A stretch of 38,851 nt of DNA from NCBI GenBank assembly GCA_947457845.1, contig CANGXM010000005.1:1-38851 (forward strand), written 5' to 3'. Both the position numbers and the translations under genes were made by a program. The first letter of the stretch is position 1, and every line of letters starts with the position of its first letter. This document shows, piece by piece, positions 9,650-18,175 of this stretch. The notes under the pieces are model-generated. The model was not told the origin of the DNA. It was given only the letters and a program-made list of their open reading frames with translations, and searched no databases. This DNA is from Rhodospirillales bacterium. GTDB lineage: Bacteria > Pseudomonadota > Alphaproteobacteria > Azospirillales > Azospirillaceae.

Positions 9650-10752
9650 CGGCGGCGGACGCCGGCCGCCTCGCGGTCACCCTGGCCATCGGGTCCGTCG
9701 GCGGCGCGCTGTTCGCGTGGTGGCAGTTGCCGCTCGCCTGGATGCTGGGGGCCATGGGCTTCACGCTGGTGGCCTCCATGGCGGGCGCACCGACCACGGT
9801 CCCCGCCCCGCTGCGCAACGCGATGATCACGGTGCTGGGCGTCATGCTCGGCTCCGCCTTCTCGCCGGAGCTCGTCGACCATCTCGACGAATGGCTCGTC
9901 ACCGGGGCCTTCCTCGCGGTCTACGTGGTCGTCTCGCTGGCGGCCGGCCTCCTCTTCCTGCGGCGGGTCGCGCGCTACGACCGGGTGACCGCCTTCTTCA
10001 CCGCCGCACCCGGCGGCTTCAACGAGATGGTCACGGTCGGCAGCGCGCTCGGCGGGGACGAGCGCGTCATCTCGCTGTCGCACAGCCTGCGAATCGTCCT
10101 CGTGGTGATCGCCATCCCCTTCGTCTTCCAGTATTTCGCCGGCTACGAGCGCGGTGCCGGCGGCGGCCTCGGGCCGATCGTGCCGGACCTCGGCGCGGTG
10201 GACGCCGTGCTGCTCGCCGCATGTGCCGTCGCGATCCCGCCCGCGCGCTGGCTGCGGCTGCCGGCCCCGTGGATGCTCGGCCCGATGGTCGCATCGGCGA
10301 CGATCCACGTCGCGGGCCTCACGCACTCCAAGCCGCCGGCCCTGTTCGTGATCGCGGCGATGATCGTCATCGGGGCGTCGATCGGGGCGCGGTTCCGGGG
10401 CGTCAGGATGCGGACGCTGTTGCGCACGCTCGTCGTCTCGCTCGTGATGAGCCTGATCCTGCTGGCGCTGTCGCTCGCCAGCTCCTGGTTCCTCCACGCC
10501 GTCACCGGCCTGCCGTTCGGCTCGATCCTGCTGGCCTACGCGCCGGGCGGATTCGCGGAGATGAGCCTCGTGTCGCTGGCCATGGGCCTCGACCCGGCCT
10601 TCGTCTCCTCCCACCACCTCGCGCGCGTGATCTTCGTGATCGCGCTGGTCCCCATCGCCTTCCGGCTGGTCGAACGCTGGTCCCCCCTGCCGGCACCCCC
10701 CCTGCCGGCACCCCCCCTTGCGGCACCGCCGCGCGGGGCGGCGGACGACTGA
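9646..10752 (+). CDS. AbrB-family (AmoR/YcjO-unrelated, PF05145-type) integral membrane protein
   Basis: The 368-residue product is a polytopic membrane protein with about ten hydrophobic segments and an obvious internal duplication: LPLAWMLGAMGFTLVASMAG (about 28-47) is repeated as LPAPWMLGPMVASATIHVAG (about 204-223). Likewise APGGFNEMVTVGSALGGDER is mirrored by APGGFAEMSLVSLAMGLDPA. This repeat pattern is the signature of the AbrB-duplication family (formerly labelled ammonia monooxygenase), whose transport role is unproven. It is unrelated to the DNA-binding AbrB. The start ATG overlaps the preceding deacylase stop (ATGA). The C-terminus is a proline-rich tail made by a 15-bp tandem repeat. 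Coupling to a deacylase suggests transport of its substrate or product, but that is inference. Confidence 0.85.
   Translation: MTAADAGRLAVTLAIGSVGGALFAWWQLPLAWMLGAMGFTLVASMAGAPTTVPAPLRNAMITVLGVMLGSAFSPELVDHLDEWLVTGAFLAVYVVVSLAAGLLFLRRVARYDRVTAFFTAAPGGFNEMVTVGSALGGDERVISLSHSLRIVLVVIAIPFVFQYFAGYERGAGGGLGPIVPDLGAVDAVLLAACAVAIPPARWLRLPAPWMLGPMVASATIHVAGLTHSKPPALFVIAAMIVIGASIGARFRGVRMRTLLRTLVVSLVMSLILLALSLASSWFLHAVTGLPFGSILLAYAPGGFAEMSLVSLAMGLDPAFVSSHHLARVIFVIALVPIAFRLVERWSPLPAPPLPAPPLAAPPRGAADD
10682..10730 (+). repeat. 15-bp tandem repeat encoding a Pro/Ala tail
   Basis: A unit close to CCCCTGCCGGCACCC is present twice exactly and a third time in degenerate form (CTTGCGGCACCG). It encodes the PLPAP-PLPAP-PLAAP tail at the extreme C-terminus of the AbrB-family protein. 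Such a repeat is likely to vary in copy number by slippage. Confidence 0.7.
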
Positions 10753-10770
10753 CCACGCACGGGGGCGCCC

Positions 10771-11001
10771 CTAGTAGCGGCCCATCCAGCGCGAGGCGAG
10801 CGGGGTGCCCGTCGCCAGCGAGACGACATGGGCGAGGAGCACGACGGCGAGGACGCCGCACAGGAGGATCACGCCGCGCCAAGGCACGAGCCCGGGCGCC
10901 GACGGATCGAACGGCCGCCGCGCCCGTCGCTCGGCCACGACGAGAAGCACCAGCACGCCCCCCAGCGCCGCCAGCGTCGGCGTCCAGCCCATCTCCACCA
11001 T
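10771..11001 (-). CDS. Small two-helix membrane protein, unknown function
   Basis: The 76-residue product (starting MVEMGWTPTLAALGG) has two predicted membrane helices, TLAALGGVLVLLVVAE and GVILLCGVLAVVLLAHVVSL, joined by a short basic loop (RRARRPFDPSAPG), and ends in a Tyr-terminated basic tail. The frame extends upstream to 11067, but the ATG at 11001 has a matching ribosome binding site on its strand (GGGAGA about 7 nt before it). The upstream part is not hydrophobic and reads as shadow. It is convergent with the AbrB-family gene (18 bp between stops) and divergent from the nucleoside hydrolase. I do not recognise a named family. Confidence 0.6.
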   Translation of the reverse strand: MVEMGWTPTLAALGGVLVLLVVAERRARRPFDPSAPGLVPWRGVILLCGVLAVVLLAHVVSLATGTPLASRWMGRY

Positions 11002-11075
11002 CTCGATTCTCCCGTGGCGCGACGGCCCGCTCCCGGGCACCCTCGCCGTTCCCGTCAGGACGACCACAGGCTCCC

Positions 11076-12014
11076 ATGGCGCGCAAGCTCATCATCGACT
11101 GCGATCCCGGCATCGACGACGCGATCGCTCTCCTCCTCGCGATGGCGTCGCCGGAGGACGTCGACCTTCTCGGCATCACCGTGGTCGGCGGGAACGTCGG
11201 GGTGGAGCGGACGCTGGCCAACGCGCTCGCGGTGACCGAACTAGCGGGGCGTGCGGTTCCCGTCGTCGCCGGCGCCGACCGCCCGATGGTCGTCGAACTG
11301 CAGACGGCGGCGCACATCCACGGCGAGGGCGGGCTGCGCGGCGCCGACCTGCCGCCGCCGACGCGGACGGCCGTCCCGGGCCACGCCGTCGACTGGCTCC
11401 GCGCCACACTGCGCGCGGCGGCACCCGGATCGGTCACGCTGTGCGCGATCGGACCGCTGACGAACGTGGCCCTGGCGCTCCTGCTGGAGCCCGGGATCCG
11501 GACGGCGCTCGACCGCATCGTGCTGATGGGCGGCGCCATCGGCCTCGGCAACGTCACCCCTGCGGCCGAGTTCAACATCTTCGTCGACCCGCACGCGGCG
11601 CAGATCGTGCTCGGGGCGGGCGTCCCGGTCGTGATGGCGCCGCTCGACGTGACCCACAGGGCGATCACGAACCCGGCCCGCGTCCACGCCATCCGCGCGC
11701 CGGGCGGGCCCGTCGCGCGGGCCGTGGCGGGGATCCTCGACGCCTATCCGAGCAAGGCCAAGTTCGGCGGCGAGGGCGGGCCCATCCACGACGCCTGCGC
11801 GGTGGCGTGGATCCTGCGGCCGGAGATGATGTCCGGCAGGACCTGCAACGTCCGCGTCGACACCGGCGACGGGCCGTCGCGCGGGCGCACCCTGGTGGAC
11901 TGGTGGGGCGGCGACCGGAACGGCCCTGCGAACGCGCTGGTGCTGGACCGGATCGACGACGAGGCGTTCTTCGCGCTGCTGACCGAACGCCTCGCCCGCT
12001 ACGCGGCTGACTGA
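11076..12014 (+). CDS. Inosine-uridine-type nucleoside hydrolase
   Basis: The enzyme hydrolyses the N-glycosidic bond of ribonucleosides to give base and ribose (salvage or catabolism). The 312-residue product has the calcium-binding motif Asp10-x3-Asp14-Asp15 in IIDCDPGIDDAIAL, the segment CAIGPLTNVALAL, the substrate-loop Asn167 in AEFNIFVDP, and His238-Asp239 in PIHDACAVAW, where the catalytic His of IunH-type enzymes sits. Length matches the family. The ATG at 11076 gives the natural MARKLIIDCD start, although no strong ribosome binding site precedes it. The 3' end overlaps the 3' end of the opposite-strand membrane protein gene by 16 bp. Purine versus pyrimidine preference cannot be assigned. 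Confidence 0.92.
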   Translation: MARKLIIDCDPGIDDAIALLLAMASPEDVDLLGITVVGGNVGVERTLANALAVTELAGRAVPVVAGADRPMVVELQTAAHIHGEGGLRGADLPPPTRTAVPGHAVDWLRATLRAAAPGSVTLCAIGPLTNVALALLLEPGIRTALDRIVLMGGAIGLGNVTPAAEFNIFVDPHAAQIVLGAGVPVVMAPLDVTHRAITNPARVHAIRAPGGPVARAVAGILDAYPSKAKFGGEGGPIHDACAVAWILRPEMMSGRTCNVRVDTGDGPSRGRTLVDWWGGDRNGPANALVLDRIDDEAFFALLTERLARYAAD

Positions 12015-13432
12015 TCGGCGGCCGCGGCGATCGGGCGCAGGGACGCCGTGCCCTCCGCGCCCGTGGCCTCCCACAGGGCGGGGTCCGGCACCGCGTCCTG
12101 GGTCGCGGCGTCCGCCGTCGCGCGGTCGGGAAGCGAGCCGTCGGCGAGCGAACGCGCACGGATCGCCGCCTCGACGGCGTCGGCGTCGGTCGCGATGCCG
12201 AGGCGCATCGCCCCGTCGCCGGCCAGGCGAAGGAGTTCGGACGCGACCGAGACGGCGGGCAGGGATCGCTTGAACAAGAGCGTGTGCGCCGTCGCGTCGC
12301 CCCGGTCGGACGCGCCGTTGGCGGACGCGAGCTGACCGATGCGCCGCTGGAGGTCGCCCTTGCGGTCGGCGGCCACGGTCCGGGCGATGAGGCAGACGAG
12401 GGCGGTCATCGGCGGCGGGGCGGCAGATCCCACATCCGAAGCCGCCGAGTCGTTCCACCACGCGATCGCCCGTTCGAAGGCATCCGGATCGTTGCCGTCC
12501 CACGCCGTGGCGCCGGCCTCGGCCATGCGCCCGTTCCGCTCGTTCTCGAACATCGCGTAGCCGCGGGCGACGAACGTCTCGATCGCCTCCGGGCTGTCGC
12601 CGATCCGTTCCAGCAGGATGCGCAGGAAGTCCCGCTGGCGCTCCTCCGGCCCGGCCGGAGCCATTGCCTTCGCCATGCCGGCGAGGAACAGGCGGAACCC
12701 GAGCCAGCCGAAGGCGTCCAGACCGTCGCGGACCCGGCGGAACCCCTCGTCGACGAGGCCGATCCCCTGGCGGACGAGCATGTCGGGATCCTCGATCGGG
12801 GCGGACGCCGTCGCGTCCGCCTTGGCCGCCTTGCCGGCGGCGGACCGCGGCCGGGGTGTCGCCATGGCGATGTGCAGGGCGCCGCTGCGCCAAGTCCGGA
12901 TCAGCGGCCGCGCGACCGCCAGCACGATGGCGGCGAGGAGAAGGTAGCGGATCACGTCGAGAAGACCCTGATACTCGGCCGGGACGTTGCGCACCCGGTC
13001 GACCACGAGGATCGAGACCGCGGCGCCGACGACGATGACGCCGGCCTTGAACCAGTCTCCGAGATCGAGGATCGACGGCCCCCGCGACCGATCCGTCCCC
13101 GAGCCCTGGGCGGCGGGGCCGAGCGCCGGCCGCTCGCCGGGCGGCTTGTCCCACATCGGCGGCGGCAGCGGCTTTCCGGCGTAGAGCGGCTTTCCGTCGG
13201 CCGACAGGACGAAGGGCGGGAGCCCGTCGCGCTTGTCGCGGCGGATGATGACCCGCATGCGCGTCTCGCCGTTGCGGGCCACCTCCTCGCTCGTCACCCG
13301 GACGCCAAGCACGCGATGGCGGATGTAGACGCCGGAGACCAGAGGCTCCAGTTCGGTCCGCTCCCCCTCGAAGGCCTGGATGAGGGTCCAGTTGCTTCCC
13401 TGAAACGCATAGATTTCGAAATAGCGTGCCAT
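11999..13432 (-). CDS. Hypothetical membrane protein, 477 residues
   Basis: I do not recognise this protein. The N-terminal about 95 residues (MARYFEIYAFQGSNWTLIQAF...) look like a small soluble domain with alternating strands and many basic residues. A low-complexity linker (PPPMWDKPPGERPALGP) leads to two or three membrane segments, including DWFKAGVIVVGAAVSILVV at about 127-145 and GLLDVIRYLLLAAIVLAVARPLI at about 155-178. The remaining 300 residues are mostly helical and soluble, with conserved-looking stretches such as RVRDGLDAFGWLGFRLFLAGMAKAM and FVARGYAMFENERNGRM. The opposite-strand frame over the same interval gives an Arg-rich shadow product. The start ATG at 13432 faces the rfbB-type gene with 259 bp between them. 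The 3' end overlaps the nucleoside hydrolase gene by 16 bp. Confidence 0.75.
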   Translation of the reverse strand: MARYFEIYAFQGSNWTLIQAFEGERTELEPLVSGVYIRHRVLGVRVTSEEVARNGETRMRVIIRRDKRDGLPPFVLSADGKPLYAGKPLPPPMWDKPPGERPALGPAAQGSGTDRSRGPSILDLGDWFKAGVIVVGAAVSILVVDRVRNVPAEYQGLLDVIRYLLLAAIVLAVARPLIRTWRSGALHIAMATPRPRSAAGKAAKADATASAPIEDPDMLVRQGIGLVDEGFRRVRDGLDAFGWLGFRLFLAGMAKAMAPAGPEERQRDFLRILLERIGDSPEAIETFVARGYAMFENERNGRMAEAGATAWDGNDPDAFERAIAWWNDSAASDVGSAAPPPMTALVCLIARTVAADRKGDLQRRIGQLASANGASDRGDATAHTLLFKRSLPAVSVASELLRLAGDGAMRLGIATDADAVEAAIRARSLADGSLPDRATADAATQDAVPDPALWEATGAEGTASLRPIAAAADQSAA

Positions 13433-13691
13433 GGGTGCCTCCCGCCGGTCCGGTCGTCGCCGGACCCCACGACCGATTCAGGTTCCGGTCCGAAGGTACC
13501 TCGACCGGTCGGGGAGCACTGTAACTTCTGTGCGCCCGCGGGATATCCGGACATGCGGCCGATGCCAAGCGGTCGGAAGGCGGGACGAGCCGTCCGCGCG
13601 GAATAAGCGGTCCGGCCATGCGTTCACCGCGATGGACCGATCCCGTCCCTTCCGGACACGGCTTTGGCAAAGCGGAGCGATCTAGCCAATC

Positions 13692-14807
13692 ATGACGACC
13701 GCCGTTAGAACTTCCCCCATGTCCAGCAGCCATGCCCGCACCGACGCGCCGATCCTCGTGACCGGCGGCGCCGGCTTCATCGGTTCCTGCTACGTCCGGC
13801 GCGCGATCGCCTCCGGACGTCGCGTGGTCAACCTCGACGCCCTCACCTACGCCGGGACGCTGACCCGGCTGGCGTCGGTGGCCGACGACCCGCTGCACCG
13901 GTTCGTGCACGGCGACGTCCGCGACTCCGCCCTCCTCGCCCGGCTGTTCGACGAGGAGCGGCCCGACGCCGTCGTCCACTTCGCGGCCGAGAGCCATGTG
14001 GACCGCTCGATCAACGACGCCCGTCCCTTCATCGACACCAACGTCGGCGGGACGACGGCGCTGCTCGGCGCGGCGCTGGCGCATTGGGACGGGCTGTCGG
14101 GGGCCGAGCGCGAGGCGTTCCGGTTCCTCCACATCTCCACCGACGAGGTGTTCGGGACGCTGGGCCCCACCGGCGCCTTCACCGAGACGACGCCCTACAA
14201 TCCACGGTCGCCCTACGCGGCGTCGAAGGCCGCCTCGGACCATCTGGTCCGATCCTTCGGGTTGACCTACGGCCTGCCGGTTCTGATCACGAACTGCTCG
14301 AACAACTACGGGCCGTTCCAGTTTCCCGAGAAGCTGATCCCGCTCACCTTCGTCCGCGCGATCGGCGGCCGCCCCCTGCCCGTCTACGGCGACGGCTCGA
14401 ACGTGCGCGACTGGATCCACGTCGAGGACAGCTGCGCCGCCTTCGAGGGCGTGCTGTCCAGGGGCGTCCCGGGCGAGAGCTACTGCATCGGCGCCGACGC
14501 CGAGCGCACCAACCTCGACACGGTCCGCGACATCTGTCGCCTGCTCGACGGGCTGACCCCCAAGGCCGACGGCGGGCGCCACGAGGACCAGATCACCTTC
14601 GTCACCGACCGGCCGGGACACGACTTCCGCTACGCGACCGATTGCGCCAAGGCGCGGCGGACGCTTGGCTGGTCCGGCGGACGGCCGTTCGCCGAGGGGC
14701 TGGAGCAGACGGTCCGCTGGTATCTGGAGAACCGCGCCTGGTGGGAGCCGATCCTCGCCGGCGTCTATGACGGGGAACGTCTCGGCCTGCGCGGCCGGGC
14801 GGCCTGA
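13692..14807 (+). CDS. rfbB: dTDP-glucose 4,6-dehydratase
   Basis: This extended SDR converts dTDP-glucose to dTDP-4-keto-6-deoxyglucose, the branch point for dTDP-deoxysugars and amino sugars. The 371-residue product has the NAD-binding GGAGFIGS at residues 25-32, the catalytic Thr150-Asp151-Glu152 triad in HISTDEVFG (the Asp-Glu pair separates dehydratases from epimerases), and Tyr175-x3-Lys179 in SPYAASKAA. NCSNNYGPFQFPEKLIP and DGSNVRDWIHVED are also classic RmlB stretches. A second in-frame ATG at 13719 would give 362 residues; 13692 has GGAG about 12 nt upstream. No rfbA, rfbC or rfbD is in the window. It heads a four-gene operon that ends with a sugar aminotransferase, so its product is probably aminated rather than turned into rhamnose. 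Confidence 0.95.
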   Translation: MTTAVRTSPMSSSHARTDAPILVTGGAGFIGSCYVRRAIASGRRVVNLDALTYAGTLTRLASVADDPLHRFVHGDVRDSALLARLFDEERPDAVVHFAAESHVDRSINDARPFIDTNVGGTTALLGAALAHWDGLSGAEREAFRFLHISTDEVFGTLGPTGAFTETTPYNPRSPYAASKAASDHLVRSFGLTYGLPVLITNCSNNYGPFQFPEKLIPLTFVRAIGGRPLPVYGDGSNVRDWIHVEDSCAAFEGVLSRGVPGESYCIGADAERTNLDTVRDICRLLDGLTPKADGGRHEDQITFVTDRPGHDFRYATDCAKARRTLGWSGGRPFAEGLEQTVRWYLENRAWWEPILAGVYDGERLGLRGRAA

Positions 14808-14841
14808 GCCCAGGGCGCGATCGATCCGGCGGGAGGTGGTG

Positions 14842-17136
14842 GTGTCGACAGTCGTTTCGCGGACGGGGGAGGCCACCGACGCGCGCCCCGCCGTTCTCGC
14901 CCTCGTCTTCGGCCTTTTTTTCGCATCGGGCTTCAGCGCGCTCGTCTACCAGACGGCTTGGCAGCGCATGCTGGGCCTGTTCGGCGGCGCGGATACGGTT
15001 GCCGCGTCGCTGGTCGTCGGCGCCTTCCTCCTCGGCCTGGGGCTCGGCAGCCTGTGGGCGAGCGTCTTCGCCGACCGGATCGGGCGGCGGACGGCCTACG
15101 TCCTGTTCGGCCTCGTGGAGATCGGGATCGGCCTGTTCGGCGCGGTCAGTTCCTGGATCTTCTACGACGTGCTGTTCGGCCGCTTCGTCGGCTTGGCGCA
15201 ATCCCCTGCCATCGTGTTCGCCGCGGCCTTCGCCGGCCTGCTCTGGCCGACGATCCTGATGGGGCTGTCGCTGCCGCTGCTGTCGCGGGCGATCGTGCGC
15301 GACATCGCCACGTCGTCGCGGACGATCGGCTGGCTCTACGCGGTCAACACCTTCGGCGCGGCGCTCGGCACCTTCGCCGCCGGCTGGTGGCTCATCGGCA
15401 CCTTCGGCTACGAGCCGGTGATCTGGATGGCGGCGGCGATCAACGTGGCTGTCGGGGTGGGCGCCCTCCTCGTGGCGATGGGCCAGACGGAGGCGGGCGA
15501 CGGCGCCGCGACCGGAGCGGCGGCCCACCGCCTGCGCGACACGCCCGCGCCGGTCTGGCGCTGGTGCGTGCTGGTGTTCGTGTCCGGCTTCCTCATCATC
15601 TCGCTCCAGATCGTCTGGTACCGGCTCCTGGGCACGATGATGCAGTCGTCGGCCTACAGCTTCTCGCTGGTGCTGGGCCTGTTCCTCGTCGGCGACGCGG
15701 TCGGTCTCGTCTGGGGCGGGGCGCTGGCCCGTCGGCTCCCCGATCCGCGCCGATTCTTCCTGTGGATGCAGGGCGCGACCATCCTCTACTCGATCCTGGT
15801 GATCTGGGCCGTCTGGCTGGCCTTCGGCGCCGATGCCGTTTCTGGCCAGTTCGTCGACCGGTTCGTGGTCGTCGCGGACTGGCGCCCGCTCCTGATGATC
15901 GTGTCGCTGACGGCGCTCGTGGTGCTGCCGGGCAGCCTGCTGATCGGCATGTCGTTCCCGCTGGTGCAGCAGGCGATCCAGACGGACGCGAACCTCGTCG
16001 GACAGCGGGTGGGGCTGATCCAGCTCGCCAACATCGGGGGCAACAGCCTCGGCGGGATCGTCACGGGGCTGGTGCTGATCCACCTGTTCGGCACCGACGG
16101 GACGATCCGGCTTCTTCTGCTGGCCGGGCTCGGCTTCATGGTGCTGCTGTGGGCGACCAGCATCGCCGACCGGCGGACGGGCAACGCCGTCCTCATGGCC
16201 GGACTCGTGGCGCTCCTCGTCGTCTTCCCCGCCGGGGACGCGTTCTGGTCGCGCCTGCACGGCGCCCGGGCGCAGGAGAGGGCCATCGTCGGCGAGGACA
16301 GGACCGGCGTGGTCGTGCTCCGCCACGACGGCGCCGGCAACGGCCGCGTCTTCATCGGCGGCCACGCGCAGAGCTGCATCCCCTTCTGCACGGTGCATGG
16401 CTTCCTCGGGATGATCGGCCCGCTCGCCCATCCCGCGCCGACCGACGTGCTCGTGATCGGCGTGGGGAGCGGCGGGACGCCGTTCGGCGCCGGCGTCCGG
16501 CCGGAGACGTGGACCGTGCTCGCGATCGAGCTGGTCAGCCCGGTCTACGACGTGCTGCGCCGCTATCTGGCCGAAGAGGCGGGAAAGCCCGGGCGGTCGG
16601 CCGAGGCGCGGGCGGGCATCGGGCGGATGTTCTCCGATCCGCGCTTCAATCTCGTGGTCGGCGACGGCCGCCACCTGCTCTACACCGACGACCGCAAGTG
16701 GGACGTCATCGAGGCCGATGCGATCCTGCCGCAGACGGCGCACTCGGGCGCCCTCTACTCGATCGAATACTACGAACAGCTCCGGAGCAAGCTGAAGCCC
16801 GGCGGCATCGCCGTGCAGTGGGCGCCGACGGAGCGGTCGATCGCCACCTTCCTGCAGGTGTTCCCCTACGTCACGATGGTCCATCCGGCCATCATCGGCA
16901 GCGACGCCCCGATCGAGATCACACGGGAGAAGCTTCTCGCCGCTGTGGACCGGCCCGACGTGGTCGAGTATGTCCGGTCGGCGGGCATGGACGTCGCCGA
17001 CCTCCGGTCGTGGTTCGACACCAAGCGCCCGGAGGTCTGGCGCCCGGGCGACCCGCGGCGGGGAATAGACGTGAACGCCGACCTGTTCCCCAAGGACGAG
17101 TACTACCTCAACAACGCGCAGATCTTCCCCCGATGA
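14842..17136 (+). CDS. Fused membrane transporter-like / spermidine-synthase-like protein
   Basis: The 764-residue product has two parts. Residues about 15-475 are strongly hydrophobic with around a dozen membrane segments (starting VLALVFGLFFASGFSALVYQTAWQRML, the signature of MFS-like/spermidine-synthase fusions). Residues about 485-764 form a SpeE-like Rossmann domain with the SAM-binding glycine loop VIGVGSGG near 535-542, an AIEL acidic loop, and the block VIEADAILP at about 622-630. In true aminopropyltransferases this block reads DSTDP; here it is D626-A-I-L629-P, so the second, amine-binding Asp is Leu. Three GTG codons follow each other at 14836-14844. The last (14842) is placed best after GGGAGG (14831-14836). 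The stop overlaps the next start (ATGA). Its role in a sugar operon is unknown. Confidence 0.82.
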   Translation: MSTVVSRTGEATDARPAVLALVFGLFFASGFSALVYQTAWQRMLGLFGGADTVAASLVVGAFLLGLGLGSLWASVFADRIGRRTAYVLFGLVEIGIGLFGAVSSWIFYDVLFGRFVGLAQSPAIVFAAAFAGLLWPTILMGLSLPLLSRAIVRDIATSSRTIGWLYAVNTFGAALGTFAAGWWLIGTFGYEPVIWMAAAINVAVGVGALLVAMGQTEAGDGAATGAAAHRLRDTPAPVWRWCVLVFVSGFLIISLQIVWYRLLGTMMQSSAYSFSLVLGLFLVGDAVGLVWGGALARRLPDPRRFFLWMQGATILYSILVIWAVWLAFGADAVSGQFVDRFVVVADWRPLLMIVSLTALVVLPGSLLIGMSFPLVQQAIQTDANLVGQRVGLIQLANIGGNSLGGIVTGLVLIHLFGTDGTIRLLLLAGLGFMVLLWATSIADRRTGNAVLMAGLVALLVVFPAGDAFWSRLHGARAQERAIVGEDRTGVVVLRHDGAGNGRVFIGGHAQSCIPFCTVHGFLGMIGPLAHPAPTDVLVIGVGSGGTPFGAGVRPETWTVLAIELVSPVYDVLRRYLAEEAGKPGRSAEARAGIGRMFSDPRFNLVVGDGRHLLYTDDRKWDVIEADAILPQTAHSGALYSIEYYEQLRSKLKPGGIAVQWAPTERSIATFLQVFPYVTMVHPAIIGSDAPIEITREKLLAAVDRPDVVEYVRSAGMDVADLRSWFDTKRPEVWRPGDPRRGIDVNADLFPKDEYYLNNAQIFPR

Positions 17137-18161
17137 CGCCCCCTCCGCCCGACGACCGCACGGTACCCGCCCGCCCGGATCCCGCCTGGTGGTCGGGGCG
17201 CCGCGTCCTGGTGACGGGGGGCCTCGGCTTCATCGGCTCCACGCTGGCGCATCGCCTGGTCGAGCACGGGGCCGACGTCGTGCTGGTCGACAGCCTCGTG
17301 CCGGAGTACGGCGGCAATCCGGCCAACGTCGCCGACATCACCGACCGGGTCCGCATCAACATCTCCGACATCCGCGATCCCCACAGCTTCCGGCACCTCG
17401 TGCAGGACCGGGAGGTCATCTTCAACCTCGCGGGCCAGACGTCCCACCTCGACAGCATGCGGGACCCCTTCACGGACCTCGAGATCAACTGCACCGCGCA
17501 GCTCCGTCTGCTCGAGGTCTGCCGCGCGGCGGCCCCGCAGGTGAAGATCGTCTACGCCTCGACGCGCCAGATCTACGGCCGCCCGGACTATCTGCCGGTC
17601 GACGAGCGCCATCTGCTGCGCCCGACGGATGTCAACGGCATCAACAAGATGGCCGGCGAGTGGTACCACATCCTGTACAACAACGTTTACGGGCTGCGGG
17701 CCTGCGCGTTGCGGCTGACGAACACCTACGGGCCGCGCATGCGGATCAAGGACGCGCGCCAGACCTTCCTGGGCGTCTGGGTCCGGCTCGCGGTCGAGGG
17801 ACGGCCGTTCGAGGTCTGGGGCGGCGAGCAGAAGCGCGACTTCACCTACGGCGAGGATTGCGCGGACGCGCTGATGCTGGCCGCCGAGCGGCCGGAGACG
17901 GACGGGCGGATCTTCAACCTCGGCGGCGACGGGATCGTGTCGCTGACGGAACTGGCCGAGCTGCTGATCGCCGCCAACGGCGGCGGGCGGTTCGAGGTCC
18001 ACGAGTTCCCGGCCGAGCGCAAGCGCATCGACATCGGCGATTACTACGCCGACGATGCCCTCTTCCGCGAGACGGTGGGCTGGCGCCCGGCCACCCCGCT
18101 CGCGGCCGGCCTCGCCGCCACGCTCGCCTACTACCGCGAAACCCTTCCCCGTTATCTCTGA
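17133..18161 (+). CDS. Extended SDR, NAD-dependent sugar epimerase/dehydratase-like, catalytic Tyr replaced
   Basis: The 342-residue product is an extended SDR with the NAD-binding TGGLGFIG at residues 28-35 and the nucleotide-sugar segments expected of the family (ASTRQIYGRPDYLPVDE, LRLTNTYGPRMRIKDARQTF, GEQKRDFTYGEDCADAL). At the position of the catalytic Tyr-x3-Lys, however, the sequence is Asn168-Gly-Ile-Asn-Lys172: the Lys is there and the Tyr is Asn. I recall this Val-Asn-Gly-Ile-Asn-Lys form from a recurring subgroup of these proteins, so it is probably a subfamily trait rather than a mutation. Classical hydride-transfer chemistry with a Tyr base is thus doubtful. The gene overlaps its upstream neighbour (ATGA) and is 14 bp from the aminotransferase. 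Confidence 0.87.
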   Translation: MTPPPPDDRTVPARPDPAWWSGRRVLVTGGLGFIGSTLAHRLVEHGADVVLVDSLVPEYGGNPANVADITDRVRINISDIRDPHSFRHLVQDREVIFNLAGQTSHLDSMRDPFTDLEINCTAQLRLLEVCRAAAPQVKIVYASTRQIYGRPDYLPVDERHLLRPTDVNGINKMAGEWYHILYNNVYGLRACALRLTNTYGPRMRIKDARQTFLGVWVRLAVEGRPFEVWGGEQKRDFTYGEDCADALMLAAERPETDGRIFNLGGDGIVSLTELAELLIAANGGGRFEVHEFPAERKRIDIGDYYADDALFRETVGWRPATPLAAGLAATLAYYRETLPRYL

Positions 18162-18175
18162 CGGATCCGCCCGCC

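Noticed and set aside
12284-13606. Plus-strand open frame of 440 codons
   Set aside because: Shadow of the minus-strand membrane protein; composition is Arg/Asp/Gly-rich and it has no recognisable domain.
11241-14876. Minus-strand open frame of 1,211 codons
   Set aside because: It crosses the nucleoside hydrolase, the 477-residue membrane protein in another register and rfbB. The product is low-complexity Arg/Gly/Pro shadow of very GC-rich genes.
14602-16884. Minus-strand open frame of 760 codons
   Set aside because: It is antisense to the transporter/SpeE-like fusion, and its product is His/Asp/Glu/Arg-rich shadow with no domain.
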